Part shown: positions 46,923 to 57,879 of the stretch, piece by piece | Position numbering within the stretch: position 1 is the stretch's first letter | Layout: each line of letters starts with the position of its first letter | Notes under the pieces: generated by a model | What the model saw: only the letters and a program-made list of their open reading frames with translations | Told to the model about the DNA's origin: nothing | The model's database searches: none | Translations under genes and position numbers: made by a program | Assembly: GCA_039621445.1 (NCBI GenBank) | Contig: CP154955.1 | Location: 43,237,540 to 43,301,539 of the forward strand | Length of the DNA: 64,000 nucleotides | Source of the DNA: Euglena gracilis | Lineage: Eukaryota; Euglenida; Euglenophyceae; Euglenales | Reading direction: 5' to 3'

Positions 46923-47706
46923 TTCAGTGCCGCACCCCCCTCCCGTGGTGGGGCCAGGACCAGCCCTCCGTCGCTGGGGTCCGACCCCCCAGGCACCAGC
47001 CCGTTGGGGGGGGGGGTGCGGGAACCCCCGCCGGAACTGGTTTTTTCCCTCAAAATTGTGGGCTGAAGTCATTTTTGGTTGTTTTCCCCCGGGTTCCCTC
47101 GCGGCTGGGATTCCCCTCGTAGGATCGGTAACAAAATTTCAAAAATTCCCCTAAATGCCATTGAAGTTTTTTTGGGACTTTCCTTCGGGATTGTATGAAC
47201 TTAGATTTGCCAACCCAAATTACCGAAACCAAGCAATGAAATCACCACACACACCGATCGTTGTTCCGGAAGTGTCCAAGCCACACACCCAACACACCGT
47301 GAAACAAGGCAACAAAGGTCGAGCCGGAGGGGATGGGCTTCCGGCAGTCGGAGGAAGGTCCCCCGACCTCACAATTGATAGTCCAAAGAAAACTCCTTCA
47401 AATTCTCAAATGTTGAGCTCAGGGAATATCCAACAATAAAAACAGGGTCCTTCAAAAACTTCTCAAATTACCAATCAACTTCTCAAAACTCAACTTGAGA
47501 TGATCGCCAAGTAAAAAACCCACAAATGTCTGTGAAATGGAAATAAAATACATTTTGGGTGGTTTGTTTACATTTGAGATAGAATAAGGAGGTTTTCCTT
47601 TTGGCCGGTTTAAGCACATACTTAGCGGTTTTTTGCGCGACTTTGAAAAGTGGTCACTTGGGCGCTCTCCCCCCTTTTAGGCCGTTGACCACCCCAACGG
47701 TCTACA
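46923..47706 (-). repeat. Gypsy-2 5' LTR
   Basis: It is the partner of 34,365-35,112. It is longer by about 36 bp, mostly an extra segment around 47,260-47,300 (GTTCCGGAAGTGTCCAAGCC). It is flanked by TAGGTA at 47,707. Confidence 0.88.
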
Positions 47707-47712
47707 TAGGTA

Positions 47713-48982
47713 CGTTAGGGCTTGTGCCCTTGCAAAAAAATTTTTTTTGGGGGGATGTGCCTCTCTGCTCACCTCTCTGGAGGATCTTGTTGTTGGAAGA
47801 CATACCATAGGCATTAATGCCCCTGTTTGGCCTATGTGGTCTTCTCCATGTTGATGTGGTTGGTTGACGCACCATAGGGGGGCCTCTGTGGGTCCCCCCC
47901 TTGATTGAACAATCGGGACTTGAGAAATAAATTTTGGAGGGGTTCCTGCCCCTCCCTCCAAAAGGGCCCCTGTGGGTCCCTTTTCCTCCTGAGGGTGGGT
48001 CATTAAAAGGGCCACGGTGGGTCCCTTTTTTTCCCTCCCTTTTGTGGCTGAGGGCCTCTGTGGGTGCCACGGGGGATTTCTCCAGCAGCTTTCTTAGCTT
48101 CTTTGTGGCCACTGTGTGTCCACCCTGCTGGTTGTGGATGATGTCCTTTAGATTCTTGGTGTCCACAGTGGGTACACCCCGGTGGCCTCCAAGGCCTCCA
48201 TGTATAAATCTTTTTCCAAAATCCAGTTGTTGGTCTTCCAGGCCTTGAGTTCTTCTGGGCTCCAACCCACTGGAAATCTGGAGGGGGCTGCTGTGGCCCC
48301 CCCCCCCTTTTCCCCTTGAGAGGGGTTGTTGTGTAAGATCAATTGGGGGGTTTGACAGACCTTTTCTGGCCCTTCCTGAGAGGATTTGCTTGTAAAAATG
48401 GCCCCCATTCGCCTTTTAATTTTGACCTCCTTGGCCTTGCTTCCATCTCCCCAGCCTTTCGACAATTTGTGCACAGGCGATTGGGCGCATTGGGGGCCCA
48501 GTGGGGGAAATGCCCCTGATATGTGGGCTTTGGATGTCCAGTTCTGCAGCATTTTGGGCTTCCGTGGCCCATTCTTTGCCCACCAAGGGCTGGGGCTGAC
48601 TTCTGTTTTCAGGACCTTCTGGCCACAGTGGTCCAAGGACCGTGGCCGTCACTGGGGGGGTTTTTGGGCTGGGAAATTTCTTGGGTGGGGGTCTGGGTGG
48701 GAAGAACGGCCACGGGTTGCCACGTGTCGACCGCGTCTCCAAGTTCTGCAGCTTCTGCGGCCACTGCTCCAGGACATCCGCGGTCATGTAATTCCACTTC
48801 TTTTTCTGCTGCATTGCCCATTGAAGTCCAAATTTGAAATTTGATAATTGACTTTTGAGTTGATATTCATCTGGTTCGTGTCCTTCTGGATATTGAATGA
48901 TATTGACTTCTTTTCTTGGTTTTTCTTCATTCGTTGACTCTTTTACTTTCTTCTGGGTGTCGAAGGGCAATTTAAGAATCAG
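47713..48982 (-). pseudogene. DIRS-B Gag N-terminal part
   Basis: It begins at the right side of gypsy-2 and ends at the terminal repeat. Frames include FLIL-type start, MTADVLEQWPQKLQNLE, PPVTATVLGPLWPEG and VERLGRWKQGQGGQ. Then comes a tandem GTHRGPF/GGHRGV-rich series at 48,200-47,700, which corresponds to the GHGGQ repeats of DIRS-A. Several frame changes. Confidence 0.7.
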
Positions 48983-49076
48983 AACTCCGGCGAAAAAAGG
49001 CACTAAGCAGGACCTCCTAACCCAGCGCACCAGAACAATCACAACAAACCGCCGGCGAGCAAGGCATGGCCTCACA
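48982..49076 (-). repeat. DIRS-B right terminal repeat
   Basis: AACTCCGGCGAAAAAAGGCA, CTAAGCAGGACCTCCTAACC, CGCCGGCGAGCAAGGCATGG, CTCACAATGG: the same order as 22,222-22,316 with about ten differences. Confidence 0.88.
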
Positions 49077-49159
49077 ATGGAGAAGAGCAAAGACGGAGGT
49101 GTCTCAAGATTCATGTGTGATTTCGGAACGCCAAAGGAAGATGCCAGTGGGAAGCATGT

Positions 49160-49741
49160 GGATCAGGGAAGACCGTGAGGGACATTTAGCAGGACAAACT
49201 TCGTGAAAAGGGCCAGAAATTAGAGGTAATAGCAATGGAAGTAAGGGGACGGTTTCGAGTTCTGGGCCGGCAATGTCACGAGGGTTCCAAAAATTGCATT
49301 TCTTGCACTTTAAGGCATTTTTGATTCCCCCGGTTTCCCTGTGCACCATCCTCTTGTGCTTCTCCCTCCTGGTCCCTTCCTTCCCGTCTTTCGTCGTGGG
49401 AGTCCGAGGATGTGCTGGGTTAGAAGTATGTTTGCATTTTTCATAAATGGATGGCCCTGTTGCTTATGAAAAGCCCAGGAAGCACGGTTCCACAGATGTG
49501 GCTCTGGAGCAGCGGATTCGGACAACGCCATTATTTGTTTTGTAATTACTCTCAGGGAGAGTTTCGATGGTATTTTAAGTTCATCACAGGGAAGAAAAAC
49601 CTCGCCCCGGTATTTTTTTTATGGTTTTTGAAGGCTTTTTTGGGGGAAAAATAGAGGCTTTTAGATGTTTTTTTGAGGCGCCTTAAAGAAGAATAATGCC
49701 TGGTTGGTGGGTGGGAAACCTCGGGTTCCGAACTTTGCCCC
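49160..49741. repeat. Spacer repeat, copy 1
   Basis: It matches 53,978-54,548 along its length: GGATCAGGG..ACCGTGAGG, TCTGGGCCGGCAATGTCACG, GGTTTCCCTGTGCACCATCC, TTCATAAATGGATGGCCCTG, GGTATTTTAAGTTCATCACA, GGCGCCTTAAAGAAGAATAA. In both places it links a DIRS right end to the left end of the next DIRS copy. No coding sequence is convincing. Confidence 0.85.
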
Positions 49742-51464
49742 TGTGAGGCCATGCCTTGCTCGCCGGTGGTTTTGTGTGATTGTTCGCTGCGCCGGGTTAG
49801 GAGTCCCTGCTTAGTGCCCTTTTTTCGCTGGAGTTGGCTAATTATTAAATTGCCTTTCGACAAATCAGAACAAAGGATTTGTGTTTCAAACGAAGGAGAA
49901 CCAAAAGAAAACGTCAATACCAAAGGAATATTCAGAAGTCGACGGACCAGACAAATTTAAATTGACAAGTCGATTGTCAATTTCAAATTCGAGTTTCAGG
50001 AACAATGAAATAGGGAAGAAGCTGGAATTTTGCGGTCGACGTGAGCCACGTGGAGCAGCTCTCGCCGCTTCAGCCGGAGGACCTGGGGGTGCAGACGACT
50101 TTTGGCGAACCATGGCCGCACCCTTCCCACCCCATCCCGCCTTCATAAATTTCCCTGCAGAAAACCCCTCCCAGTGACGGCCACGGTCTGTGGACAACAG
50201 TGGCCAGAAAGACCAGAAAGAAGAAGAAACCTCCAGCCTAGCAGAACCGCCTGGACATTGGGGACAAACAACATGGGTCAATAACAGACCACAGGATTCC
50301 AAAGACATGTTCCACAATGGCGCCCAGTCGCAAGAAAAACGTTTGAACAGAAGTGGAGAAGATGGAATAAAAGCCAAGGTGGTGGCCATGGTGGCAAATT
50401 CCAAAAGCAGTTCCGTTCAGGAAGGGCAGAAAAGGTCTGCAAAATCCCGCCCAGAACTTTCCAGGCTCACTACCCCTCCCAAGGAGAAGAGGGGGGGGGG
50501 TGCACAGCAGCACCCCCAGATTTCAAGTGCATCCGGAGACCAACGTCAAGCTCAGCCCCAGGGAGGGGAGAGCATGGCCAAGGAGGCAAGAATTCGAATC
50601 AATTTCTTTTGCACGGCCACGGAGACCAAAATGTGCAAGGCAATAAAGGCCATTATTTTCAGGGCCATGGCGGCCATAATCTTCAGTACCAAGAAGGCCA
50701 GAATTAACAGGGCCATGGGGGCCAAAGGGGTGGTCCAGAAAAGGCCACAGAGAAGCTAAGGTGCCAACCTTATTATATCAATCAATTCCAGCATCCCCAG
50801 GAAGAGGCCCCAGAGAGGGCAAAGCAGGACAAGGGGGTCAACCCTCCAGATCAGTACTCTACTGCCATGGAAGGGGAAATCAAAGGGGGCACCCTGAAGG
50901 GCCCCTCTATGGTACGTCAGTAGACAACCCGAATGACAAGATGGAGGACCAGAGAGTGTGTGTCAGAGAGGGTGAGTGTGTGCACCCCCCTCCATCGATT
51001 ATATTCTGGAAGAGATCAAACCCCAGGGGAAATGAGGGTTGTGAAACGTCCCACAGCCCCAACCCATATCCCAGAAAATCAGTTGATCATGGGTATAAAT
51101 TCCATGGAGGAAAAGTGGTGCGAAATCCCCTTGAACCAGAAACTGCAAAAAATCTAAAATGGTGGCTGAAAAATGCCCCCCCCCCCCCCCCCAGCAACCT
51201 GCCAACTAAGAACACATGGCATGAACCACCCAAGGGGCAAACACCCAATAACATCCACACAGCAAAAACCAGAGCCAACCTGGACCTGAAACGGGCAGAA
51301 AATAATCCTGTTGGACGACGAAAAGATTTGGTCCACAAATAGGGTTCAAAATTCAGGAACCTAACATCTAATTTCCTGGTTCCTGATGTCAAAGCCAGAT
51401 GGGGGCAAACAAATGAGAGGTTCACAAGCGACTGCAGGGAAATACACGAAAATTTTCCCGTGAC
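49742..51464 (+). mobile_element. DIRS-C: plus-strand DIRS 5' half
   Basis: The terminal repeat (49,742-49,840, GTTAGGAGTCCCTGCTTAGT) is followed by Gag frames and the first part of RT, then an abrupt switch at about 51,465 into a minus-strand DIRS (DIRS-D). RNase H and recombinase are absent. It is very close in sequence to 54,549-56,240 of DIRS-E. Confidence 0.82.
49881..51342 (+). pseudogene. DIRS-C Gag-like protein and RT start
   Basis: Frames are 49,881-50,177 (MFQTKENQKKTSIPKEYSEV; GRREPRGAALAASAGG), 50,190-50,759 and 50,761-51,342 (KFHGGKVVRNPLEPETAKNL; TRANLDLKRAENN). The last is the Gag-RT linker and first RT helix (LDLNQAENILLDYEK in DIRS-A). The middle part, frameshifted, repeats 'GHGG/FQGHGG'-encoding units (50,600-50,720). 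Not translatable as one protein. Confidence 0.7.
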
Positions 51465-51469
51465 AGCCT

Positions 51470-52460
51470 GCACAATTTGTCCTGTGTGGATGTCCCCTCC
51501 CCCATGCATGGGTGCTGCTGTATGAGTGCAACTCTCCGGTTGCAATTTGGTACCCCCAGGTGTCCGGCATAATTCTTATTTCCCTGAATTCGGCTTTGAT
51601 TTCCTGGGAAATGGGGTGTTTTGAGTCCCAGGTGGCTGTGGACTTTGCCACCAAAAAAATTTGCCAGACTGTCTGTAAAAGCCCTTAAAAAGCGCAGGGC
51701 CATTAGGTTGCATCTTATTTGACCCAAAATGGCATCCAAATGCCTTTTTTGACATGTATTCTTTTTTCACAAATTTTCCTAGTTCTTTTTTTATGGTTTT
51801 GACTTCCTGGGGTGGCACCTGTAACTTTCCTTCCTGGAAGCTTAGTTGAAAACCCAGACGGGTTACCACTTGGGTGGGATGCAGGGTAGACTTTCTTACA
51901 TAGATTTTGAACCCTGAATTCAGCAAATCTTTGATGACTGTGTTTAGGTCATTTTGTAAAAAAATTTGGGTTGGGTCCACCAGGAAAATGTCGTCCAGGT
52001 AAACAAGCACCTGGGTGCCCCTTTTTCTCCACCGCTTTTTGAGAGTTTTCATAACTGACATGAAAATTTGGGGCATTAAGCTGAATGCAGCCTGTTTGAA
52101 ATTACCAGGTCTTCTCCCCTACCTGATGCCCTAAAAAATGGCCCCAGGCCAGGACTTAATGGAATATAAAAATATAGGCATCCTTTAGGTCTATTTTTGC
52201 TGCCCAGTGGCCTTTTTCCAAAACTGGAAAAAAGTGTTGGATATGATCCAGCTTAAAAGGTTTCACTTGAAACTGCTGATTTACTTCTCTGCACTCGCTG
52301 ATCATTCTCCGTTTGGTTGTTCCCCCTTCTGGTTTTTAAATAAAAAAAATGGGATCAAGTGGTGGGTTTCTGAATCCCAACTCGATTCACTGACCCAGTT
52401 TTTTTCGTAATCCAGCAGAATTTGTTCTGCCTGGTTCAGGTCCAAGTTGGCTCTGGGTTT
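51470..52460 (-). pseudogene. DIRS-D reverse transcriptase
   Basis: The main frame 52,076-51,576 reads MPQIFMSVMKTLKKRWRKRG, QVLVYLDDIFLVDPTQ (YLDD intact), VTRLGFQLSFQ. The KIDLKDAYF and SDCREIN parts (52,290-52,130) are split by frameshifts. A Glu codon is kept at the position of the DIRS-A stop (EIKAEFREIRIM), and the RNase H start SYSSTHAWG (Tyr for Asp) follows. Confidence 0.82.
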
Positions 52461-53710
52461 TGGGTGGGTGGACAATTTTGGTGGATTTACCCAGGGGGGG
52501 GGAATTCCATTTTTTATCAACTGACATGCTGCTGGGTAGGGAGCATTTTTTGTCCACCATTTTAGACTGTTCTGAAGTCTCTGGTACAGGGTGGTGTCTC
52601 CCCATTTTCCCTCCGTGGAATGTATTTCCCCAACCAGATGATTTTCTGGGGGCTGGGTGTGGGGTGTTGTACATTTCACAGCCCCTAGAGCCCCTAGGGC
52701 TTGAGCCCTTGGAAAAAAAAGTTTCCTGGGGGGATGTGCATGCATTCTCTCCCTCTCCTCACACACTCTCTGGAGGGTCTTCTTGTTGGTTTCCATACCA
52801 TAGGGCCTACTGCCCATGTCTTGCTTATCTGGCCTCCTTGATGTTGATGGTGTTGGTAGCTATACCATAGGGGGGCCTCTGTGTGTGGGTCCCCCCTTTG
52901 TTGATTGAACAAATAATGCTGGTGAGTCTCCCCCTTCCTGTTGCCACCTGGCCCTTTGGGGTTCATCTTCCTCCTGGGGCTGGGCAGGTGGCTGCCCATT
53001 TAAATGCAAAGCCCTTGCAGTGCTGTCCATTAGCTTCTGGGGGGCCTTTGAAGGACCCCCCCTCCTGTGACCTTGATGTAATTGTCGATGTTATTGTTTA
53101 TTTCTGGCCCCTATGGCCTTGGTGATAAATTGAATGGCACCAATGGCCTGATTTTTTTTCTGGTCGCCATGCCCATTTGTAATTTTGAGGGATTCTTGGG
53201 GCCACACCCTTGACGCCTGCCCCTGCCAAGTCCTCTGGGGTCTTGGTGCAGGTAGCCACCTTGGCCTTTGTTCCAGCGACTTTTGATGCTGTGGATGCCT
53301 TCATGGACGGTTGTGATGTCATGGCCTTTGTTGCTTTCATGGCCTGTACGGTTTTGGCTGTCATGGCCCCGCTTCAAACCAATGTGTTGTGAAATGTTGA
53401 ATGCATTTTGTGGTCTGGAGTGTGGGCCGCCATAGCCCTGGTTCCAATGGCCGTAGTGTCCTGCGGGCGGTTGCTTCTGCCCTTGCGTGGTCTTCTGGCC
53501 CCTTGCTTCTTCTTGCGTGGTCTACCAGTGTCCGTGGCCATCACTTTGGGGGGTCTGGGGGTTTGATATTTCCTTTGGGGGAAATTTATTTTGGGAAAGG
53601 GGCAGCCACGGTTCGCACCGGTCGGTCCGCGTCATCAGGTTGTCCAGCTGCTTCGTCTGGTGCCATTTGAAGGTCTCCAGCGCTGTTCTTATTTGAAAAT
53701 TCATGTCTCA
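52300..53710 (-). pseudogene. DIRS-D Gag-like protein
   Basis: The start MNFQIRTALETFKWHQTKQL (53,704) and terminal-repeat-proximal MLIPNLPFDTQKEATSNTK precede a Gly/His-rich repeat series (HDSQNRTGHESNKGHD, 53,370-53,100). Then come GSRPYGMETNKKTLQRV and the RANLDLNQAEQILLDYEKNW linker into RT (52,480-52,390). Broken by frameshifts. Confidence 0.7.
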
Positions 53711-53869
53711 TTGAAATACTTTCAAAAAATTCAACAGTTTTTGATACTTGATTCTGCACGAACGTGTATTTCCGGTAGTAGAATTGCATTGATTGACTTA
53801 TTCTTCTTCCAATTGATTTGGTATTTGAAGTTGCTTCCTTCTGGGTGTCGAAGGGCAAATTAGGAATCA

Positions 53870-53969
53870 GCAAACTTCGGCGAAAAAGGCACTAAGTGGG
53901 ACCTCCTAACCCAGCGGACCAAAGAAATCACAACAAATCACCCGTGAGCAAGGCATAGCATCACAATGG
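53870..53969 (-). repeat. DIRS-D right terminal repeat
   Basis: AGGAATCAGCAAACTTCGGC, GGCACTAAGTGGGACCTCCT, AACCCAGCGGACC, GAGCAAGGCATAGCATCACA. It is the same family as the other DIRS ends, with several substitutions. Confidence 0.85.
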
Positions 53970-53977
53970 CAAAGTGC

Positions 53978-54548
53978 GGATCAGGGCATACCGTGAGGCA
54001 CAGAGAGCAGGGCAAATGTCCTGAATTGGGTGAAAAATTTAAGGGAATAGCGATGATGGAAAAAAGTGGATGGTTTTGAGTTCTGGGCCGGCAATGTCAC
54101 GTGGTTTCAAAAAATTGTATTTCTTGCGCTCTCAGGCATTTTTGATTCCCCCGGTTTCCCTGTGCACCATCCTCTTGAGCTCCGCCCTCCTGGTCCCTTC
54201 CTTCCCGTCTTTCGTCGTTGGAGTCCGAGGATGTGCTGGGTTAGAAGTATGTTTGCATTTTTCATAAATGGATGGCCCTGGTGCTGATGAGAAGCCCAGG
54301 AAACACGCTTCCACAAATGTGGGAATCGGACAATACCATTATTTGTTTTGTTATTACTCTCAGGGAGAATTTCGACGGTATTTTAAGTTCATCACAGGGA
54401 AGAAAAACCTCGCCGGGGTGACTTTTTTATGTTTTTTGAGGGCTTTTTTGGGGGGGAAATAAAGGTTTTAATAGGTTTTTTGAGGCGCCTTAAAGAAGAA
54501 TAATGCCTGGTTGGTGGGTGGGAAACCTCGGGTTCCGAACTTTGCCCC
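53978..54548. repeat. Spacer repeat, copy 2
   Basis: It is the partner of 49,160-49,741, slightly shorter (for example GTGGCTCTGGAGCAGCGG is absent). It again joins a DIRS right end (DIRS-D) to a DIRS left end (DIRS-E). Confidence 0.85.
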
Positions 54549-54657
54549 TGTGAGGCCATGCCTTGCTCGCCGGTGGTTTTGTGTGATTGTTCGCTATGCT
54601 GGGTTAGGAGTCCCTGCTTAGTGCCCTTTTTTTCGCTGGAGTTGGCTAATTATTAAA

Positions 54658-55977
54658 TTGCCTTCGACGAAGCAGAAGAAAGGATCTGTGTTTCAAACGA
54701 AGGAGAACCAAAAGGAAACGTCAATACCAAAGGAATATTCAGAAGTAGACGGACCAGACAAATTTGAACTGACAAGTCAATTTTCAAATTCAAATTCGAG
54801 CTTCATGAACAGTGAAATGGGGAAGAAGCTGGAATTTTGCGGTCGACGTGAACCACGTGGAGCAGCTCTCGCCGCTTCAGCCGGAGGACCTGGGGGTGCA
54901 GACGACATTTTGGCCAACCGTGGCCGCACCCTTCCCCCCTGATCCCCCCTTCATAAATTTCCCTGCAGAAAACCCCTCCCAGTGACGGCCACGGTCTGTG
55001 GACAACAGTGGCCAGAAAGACCATAAAGAGGAAGAAACCTCCAGCCTAGCAGAACCGCCTGGACATTGGGGCCAAACAACATGGGTCAAAAACAGACCAC
55101 AGGATTCCAAAGACATGTTCCACAATGGCGCCCAGTCGCAAGAACACAATTTGAACAGAAGTGGAGAAGATGGAATAAAGGCCAAGGTGGTGGCCATGCT
55201 GGAAAATTCCAAAAGAAATTCTGTTCAGGAAGGGGCAGAAAAGGTCTGCCAAATCCCGCCCAGAACTTTCTAGCCTCACAACCCCTCCCAAGGAGAAGAG
55301 GGGGGGTGCACAGCAGCACCCCCAGAGTTCACGTGCAGCCGGAGACCAACGTCAAGCTCAGCCCCAGGGAGGGGAGAGCATGGCCAAGGAGGCAAGAATT
55401 CGAATCAATTTATTTTGCACGGCCACGGAGACCAAAAAGTGCAAGGCAATAAAGGCCATTATCTTCAGGGCCATGGCGGTCATAATCTTCAGTACCAAGA
55501 CGGCCAGAATTCACAGGGCCATGGGGGCCAAAGGGGTGGTCCAGAAAAGGCCCCCGAGAAGCTAAGGTGCCAACCTTATTATATCAATCAATTACAGCAT
55601 CCGCAGGAAGAGGCCCCAGAGAGGGCAAAGCAGGACAAGGGGGTCAGCCCTCCAGATCAGTACTCTATTCCCATGGAAGGGGAAATCAAAGGGGGCACCC
55701 TGAAGGGCCCCTCTATGGTACGTCAGTAGACAACTCGAATGACAAGATGGATGACCTGAGAGTGTGTGTCAGAGAGGGTGAGTGTGTGCACCCCCCTCCA
55801 TCGATTATATTCTGGAAGAGATCAAACCCCAGGGGAAATGAGGGTTGTGAAACGTCCTACAGCCCCAACCCATATCCCAGAAAATCAGTTGATCATGGGT
55901 ATAAATTCCATGGAGGAAAAGTGGTGGGAAATCTCCTTGAAGCACAAAAACTGCAAAAGGTCCAAAATGGTGGCTGA
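54658..55977 (+). pseudogene. DIRS-E Gag-like protein
   Basis: It parallels DIRS-C: GSVFQTKENQKETSIPKEYS, GRREPRGAALAASAGG, then 54,998-55,565 and 55,567-55,977 (EGKAGQGGQPSRSVLY; KFHGGKVVGNLLEAQ). The GHGGHNLQ-type repeats appear in the frame 55,415-55,729 (QGHGGHNLQYQDGQNSQGHG). At least three frame changes. Confidence 0.75.
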
Positions 55978-55989
55978 AATATCTCCCCC

Positions 55990-56830
55990 CACCAGCAACC
56001 TGCCAAATCATAACCTTGGGTCAAACACACAAAGTTATCACACATCCCAAAACCAGAGCCCACCTGGACCTGAAACGGGCAGAAAAAATCCTGTTGGACT
56101 ACGAAAAAACTGGGTCCACAAATATGGTTCAGTATTCGGGAACCTACCATGTAATTTCCTGGTTCCTGATATCAAAGCCAGAAGGCGGGAAAACAAAGCA
56201 GAGGTTCATAAGTGACTGCAGGGAAATAAACCAAAATTTTCCCGCCAAGGACTTCAAATCAGATGAAATGTAAAACACTTTCCCAGTTTCGGAGAAAGGC
56301 CATTGGGCTCCCAAAATCGACTTAAAAGACACATATTTTCACATTCCAGTGAACTAAGCCCTAAAACGCTTTCTACTGCATCAGCTGTAGGGCGAGGGCA
56401 ATCCTTGGAAGTCCAGGCAGGCTGTTTTGTCCTAAATGTGATGCAAAATTTTATTTCAGTCATGAAGACATTCGAAAAACGCTGGAGGAAAAATGGAGTC
56501 CTCTTTTTCACAGATTTGTCAGAGACCTAATCCATTCGGGGTTCAAAATAAACGTCAAAAACTCACCCTTGGAACCCACACAGGTTGTAAACCTTTTGGG
56601 TTTCCATTTACAAGAGGGAAATTGAAAATTACTCCCAAAATGTGAAAACAATAAAAAAGGAGCTTGTAAAAATAGTGAAAAAGGATTTCATGTCGAAAAC
56701 GCAGTTGGCTGCCTTTTTGCGCCAAATTAGGTGCAACCTCATGGCCCTGCTCTTTTTATTGGCTTTCGCAGATTCCCTCACAACAAATTTGGTCAAAAAG
56801 TCTGCAGCCCCATGAGGCTTAAAGCATTCC
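55990..56830 (+). pseudogene. DIRS-E reverse transcriptase
   Basis: Pieces: RAHLDLKRAEKILLDYEKTG, HVISWFLISKPEGGKTKQR, FISDCREINQNFP, then out of frame APKIDLKDTYFHIPV, MQNFISVMKTFEKRWRK, VNLLGFHLQEGN, LAAFLRQIRCNLMAL. The YLDD loop region around 56,500 is destroyed (VLFFTDLSET). Many frame changes; non-functional. Confidence 0.8.
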
Positions 56831-57850
56831 ATTTCACAGGACATAATTTGCTCAGGAAAATATTGGAGGGGAAACAAATACATAATAAAACCATTGACGA
56901 CTCCGTTTGGAGAAATATCAGCCTAAGACGTTATCAAAGCAGTTTTGTGCTTCTTTGGGTTATTTTGGAGAGAATGAGGGTGCCCCTTCTGAAGCCACCA
57001 CAGACCAAGTGTCTGACGCCTTGATCCAATTATTTCAGTTTTCAAAAGGCCAGGCCCTTAACGTATACGGTGTTATGATTTTTATCCATGGGTTTGTGGA
57101 CTGAGATTGCACACCGTGTCAGCACCTTACAAAGACTTTGGAACCAGAAATTGGAGAAATATGGTGCATTTTGGGACCCGCTCCCAATCCTCCAGGGCTG
57201 GCCCGAACCCCCTTCCCCACTGATATTTGTACATTGCGCACACAGCTCATTTTTTTAACAAACCCTCTGCTTATATCGATCTTCTAATTTTGAAAGAATC
57301 AAGTGTACAAACAGTGCGTTGGGCAAGGCGCCCTACATCAAAATTAGTCGTAAAGGCCAAAAGTTTCACAAGTCGGAGAGAACTGTAACGATTCTTTAAT
57401 GTTTACAAATCCACCCTTTTCATTTGACGATGTCCTATGTGGCTTCCACACGTTCATTCGTCAGACCTGTGGTTACCTCGTCATTTCATTAAAACCTCCT
57501 TATAAACCCATAAGTGCTGACACCATTGCTTCAATAACCAAATATTATTTGGTCAAAAAGGGGTACCCCACCCCGCCAGGTGTGGGAGGCCCACTCCACC
57601 AGAGGGGCTGCAGTTGGGTGGGTAACTCAAAAATTGGGCCTTTCTGCTCAAGGAGTTTGTTAAATTGGCCAGTGGAGGGGGGTGGAAGCTTTTTAATCCC
57701 ATTATCAACGACTTGGTGCCCAAGGTGCCTTATAAAATGCCCCGGCCCCCCTAATTTCAGTGCACAATCAGGCATCACAAGGGCAAAGTGAGGAGCCAGA
57801 CGTGTCTCATACTTCCTCGAGGAAAACCAACAAGGGAGAAGGGAGGAAGG
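56830..57850 (+). pseudogene. DIRS-E tyrosine recombinase, copy 1
   Basis: It starts LLRKILEGKQIHNKTIDDSV, joined straight onto the RT end (KAFHFTGHN), so about 0.8 kb of RNase H is missing. Later fragments: EATTDQVSDALIQLFQFSKG, KAPYIKISRKGQKF, FDDVLCGFHTFIRQ, and, in other frames, the HSTRG and GQWR regions around 57,590-57,690. Frameshifts prevent a product. Confidence 0.8.
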
Positions 57851-57879
57851 GACATCGCGGGCGAAGCACAAAAACCTTT

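Larger units (their letters stand above)
34365..47706 (-). mobile_element. Gypsy-2: large chromodomain Ty3/gypsy LTR retrotransposon
   Basis: About 13.3 kb with LTRs of 748 bp (34,365-35,112) and 784 bp (46,923-47,706), and a TAGGTA duplication (34,359-34,364 and 47,707-47,712). Minus-strand order is 5' LTR, primer site, a 4-kb Gag-like region, protease, RT with YIDD, RNase H, integrase, chromodomain, an extra zinc-knuckle frame, 3' LTR. LTR divergence looks clearly higher than in gypsy-1, with indels, so the insertion is probably older. Every domain is interrupted. It sits inside DIRS-B. Confidence 0.9.
22346..49076 (-). mobile_element. DIRS-B: one old DIRS copy split by three insertions
   Basis: Removing the three insertions leaves 22,346-23,854, 30,843-30,986, 32,766-34,364 and 47,713-49,076, about 4.6 kb in all. 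This matches the length and order of DIRS-A (recombinase, RNase H, RT, Gag, right terminal repeat). Continuity is visible at each join: for example the RNase H region reads across 'GTAATGC | AATGCGTCTG' when compared with DIRS-A. All its frames are broken. The left terminal repeat is shortened by about 48 bp (GCCTTGCTCGC joined to CTTAGTGCC). Confidence 0.88.
51465..53969 (-). mobile_element. DIRS-D: minus-strand DIRS 5' half
   Basis: It runs from its right terminal repeat (53,870-53,969) through Gag and RT to the beginning of RNase H (SSTHAWG, DIHTGQIVQ) at 51,465, where it abuts DIRS-C head to head. It lacks most of RNase H and all of the recombinase. With DIRS-C it makes a 4.2-kb unit with DIRS terminal repeats in inverted orientation at both ends. 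Confidence 0.82.
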
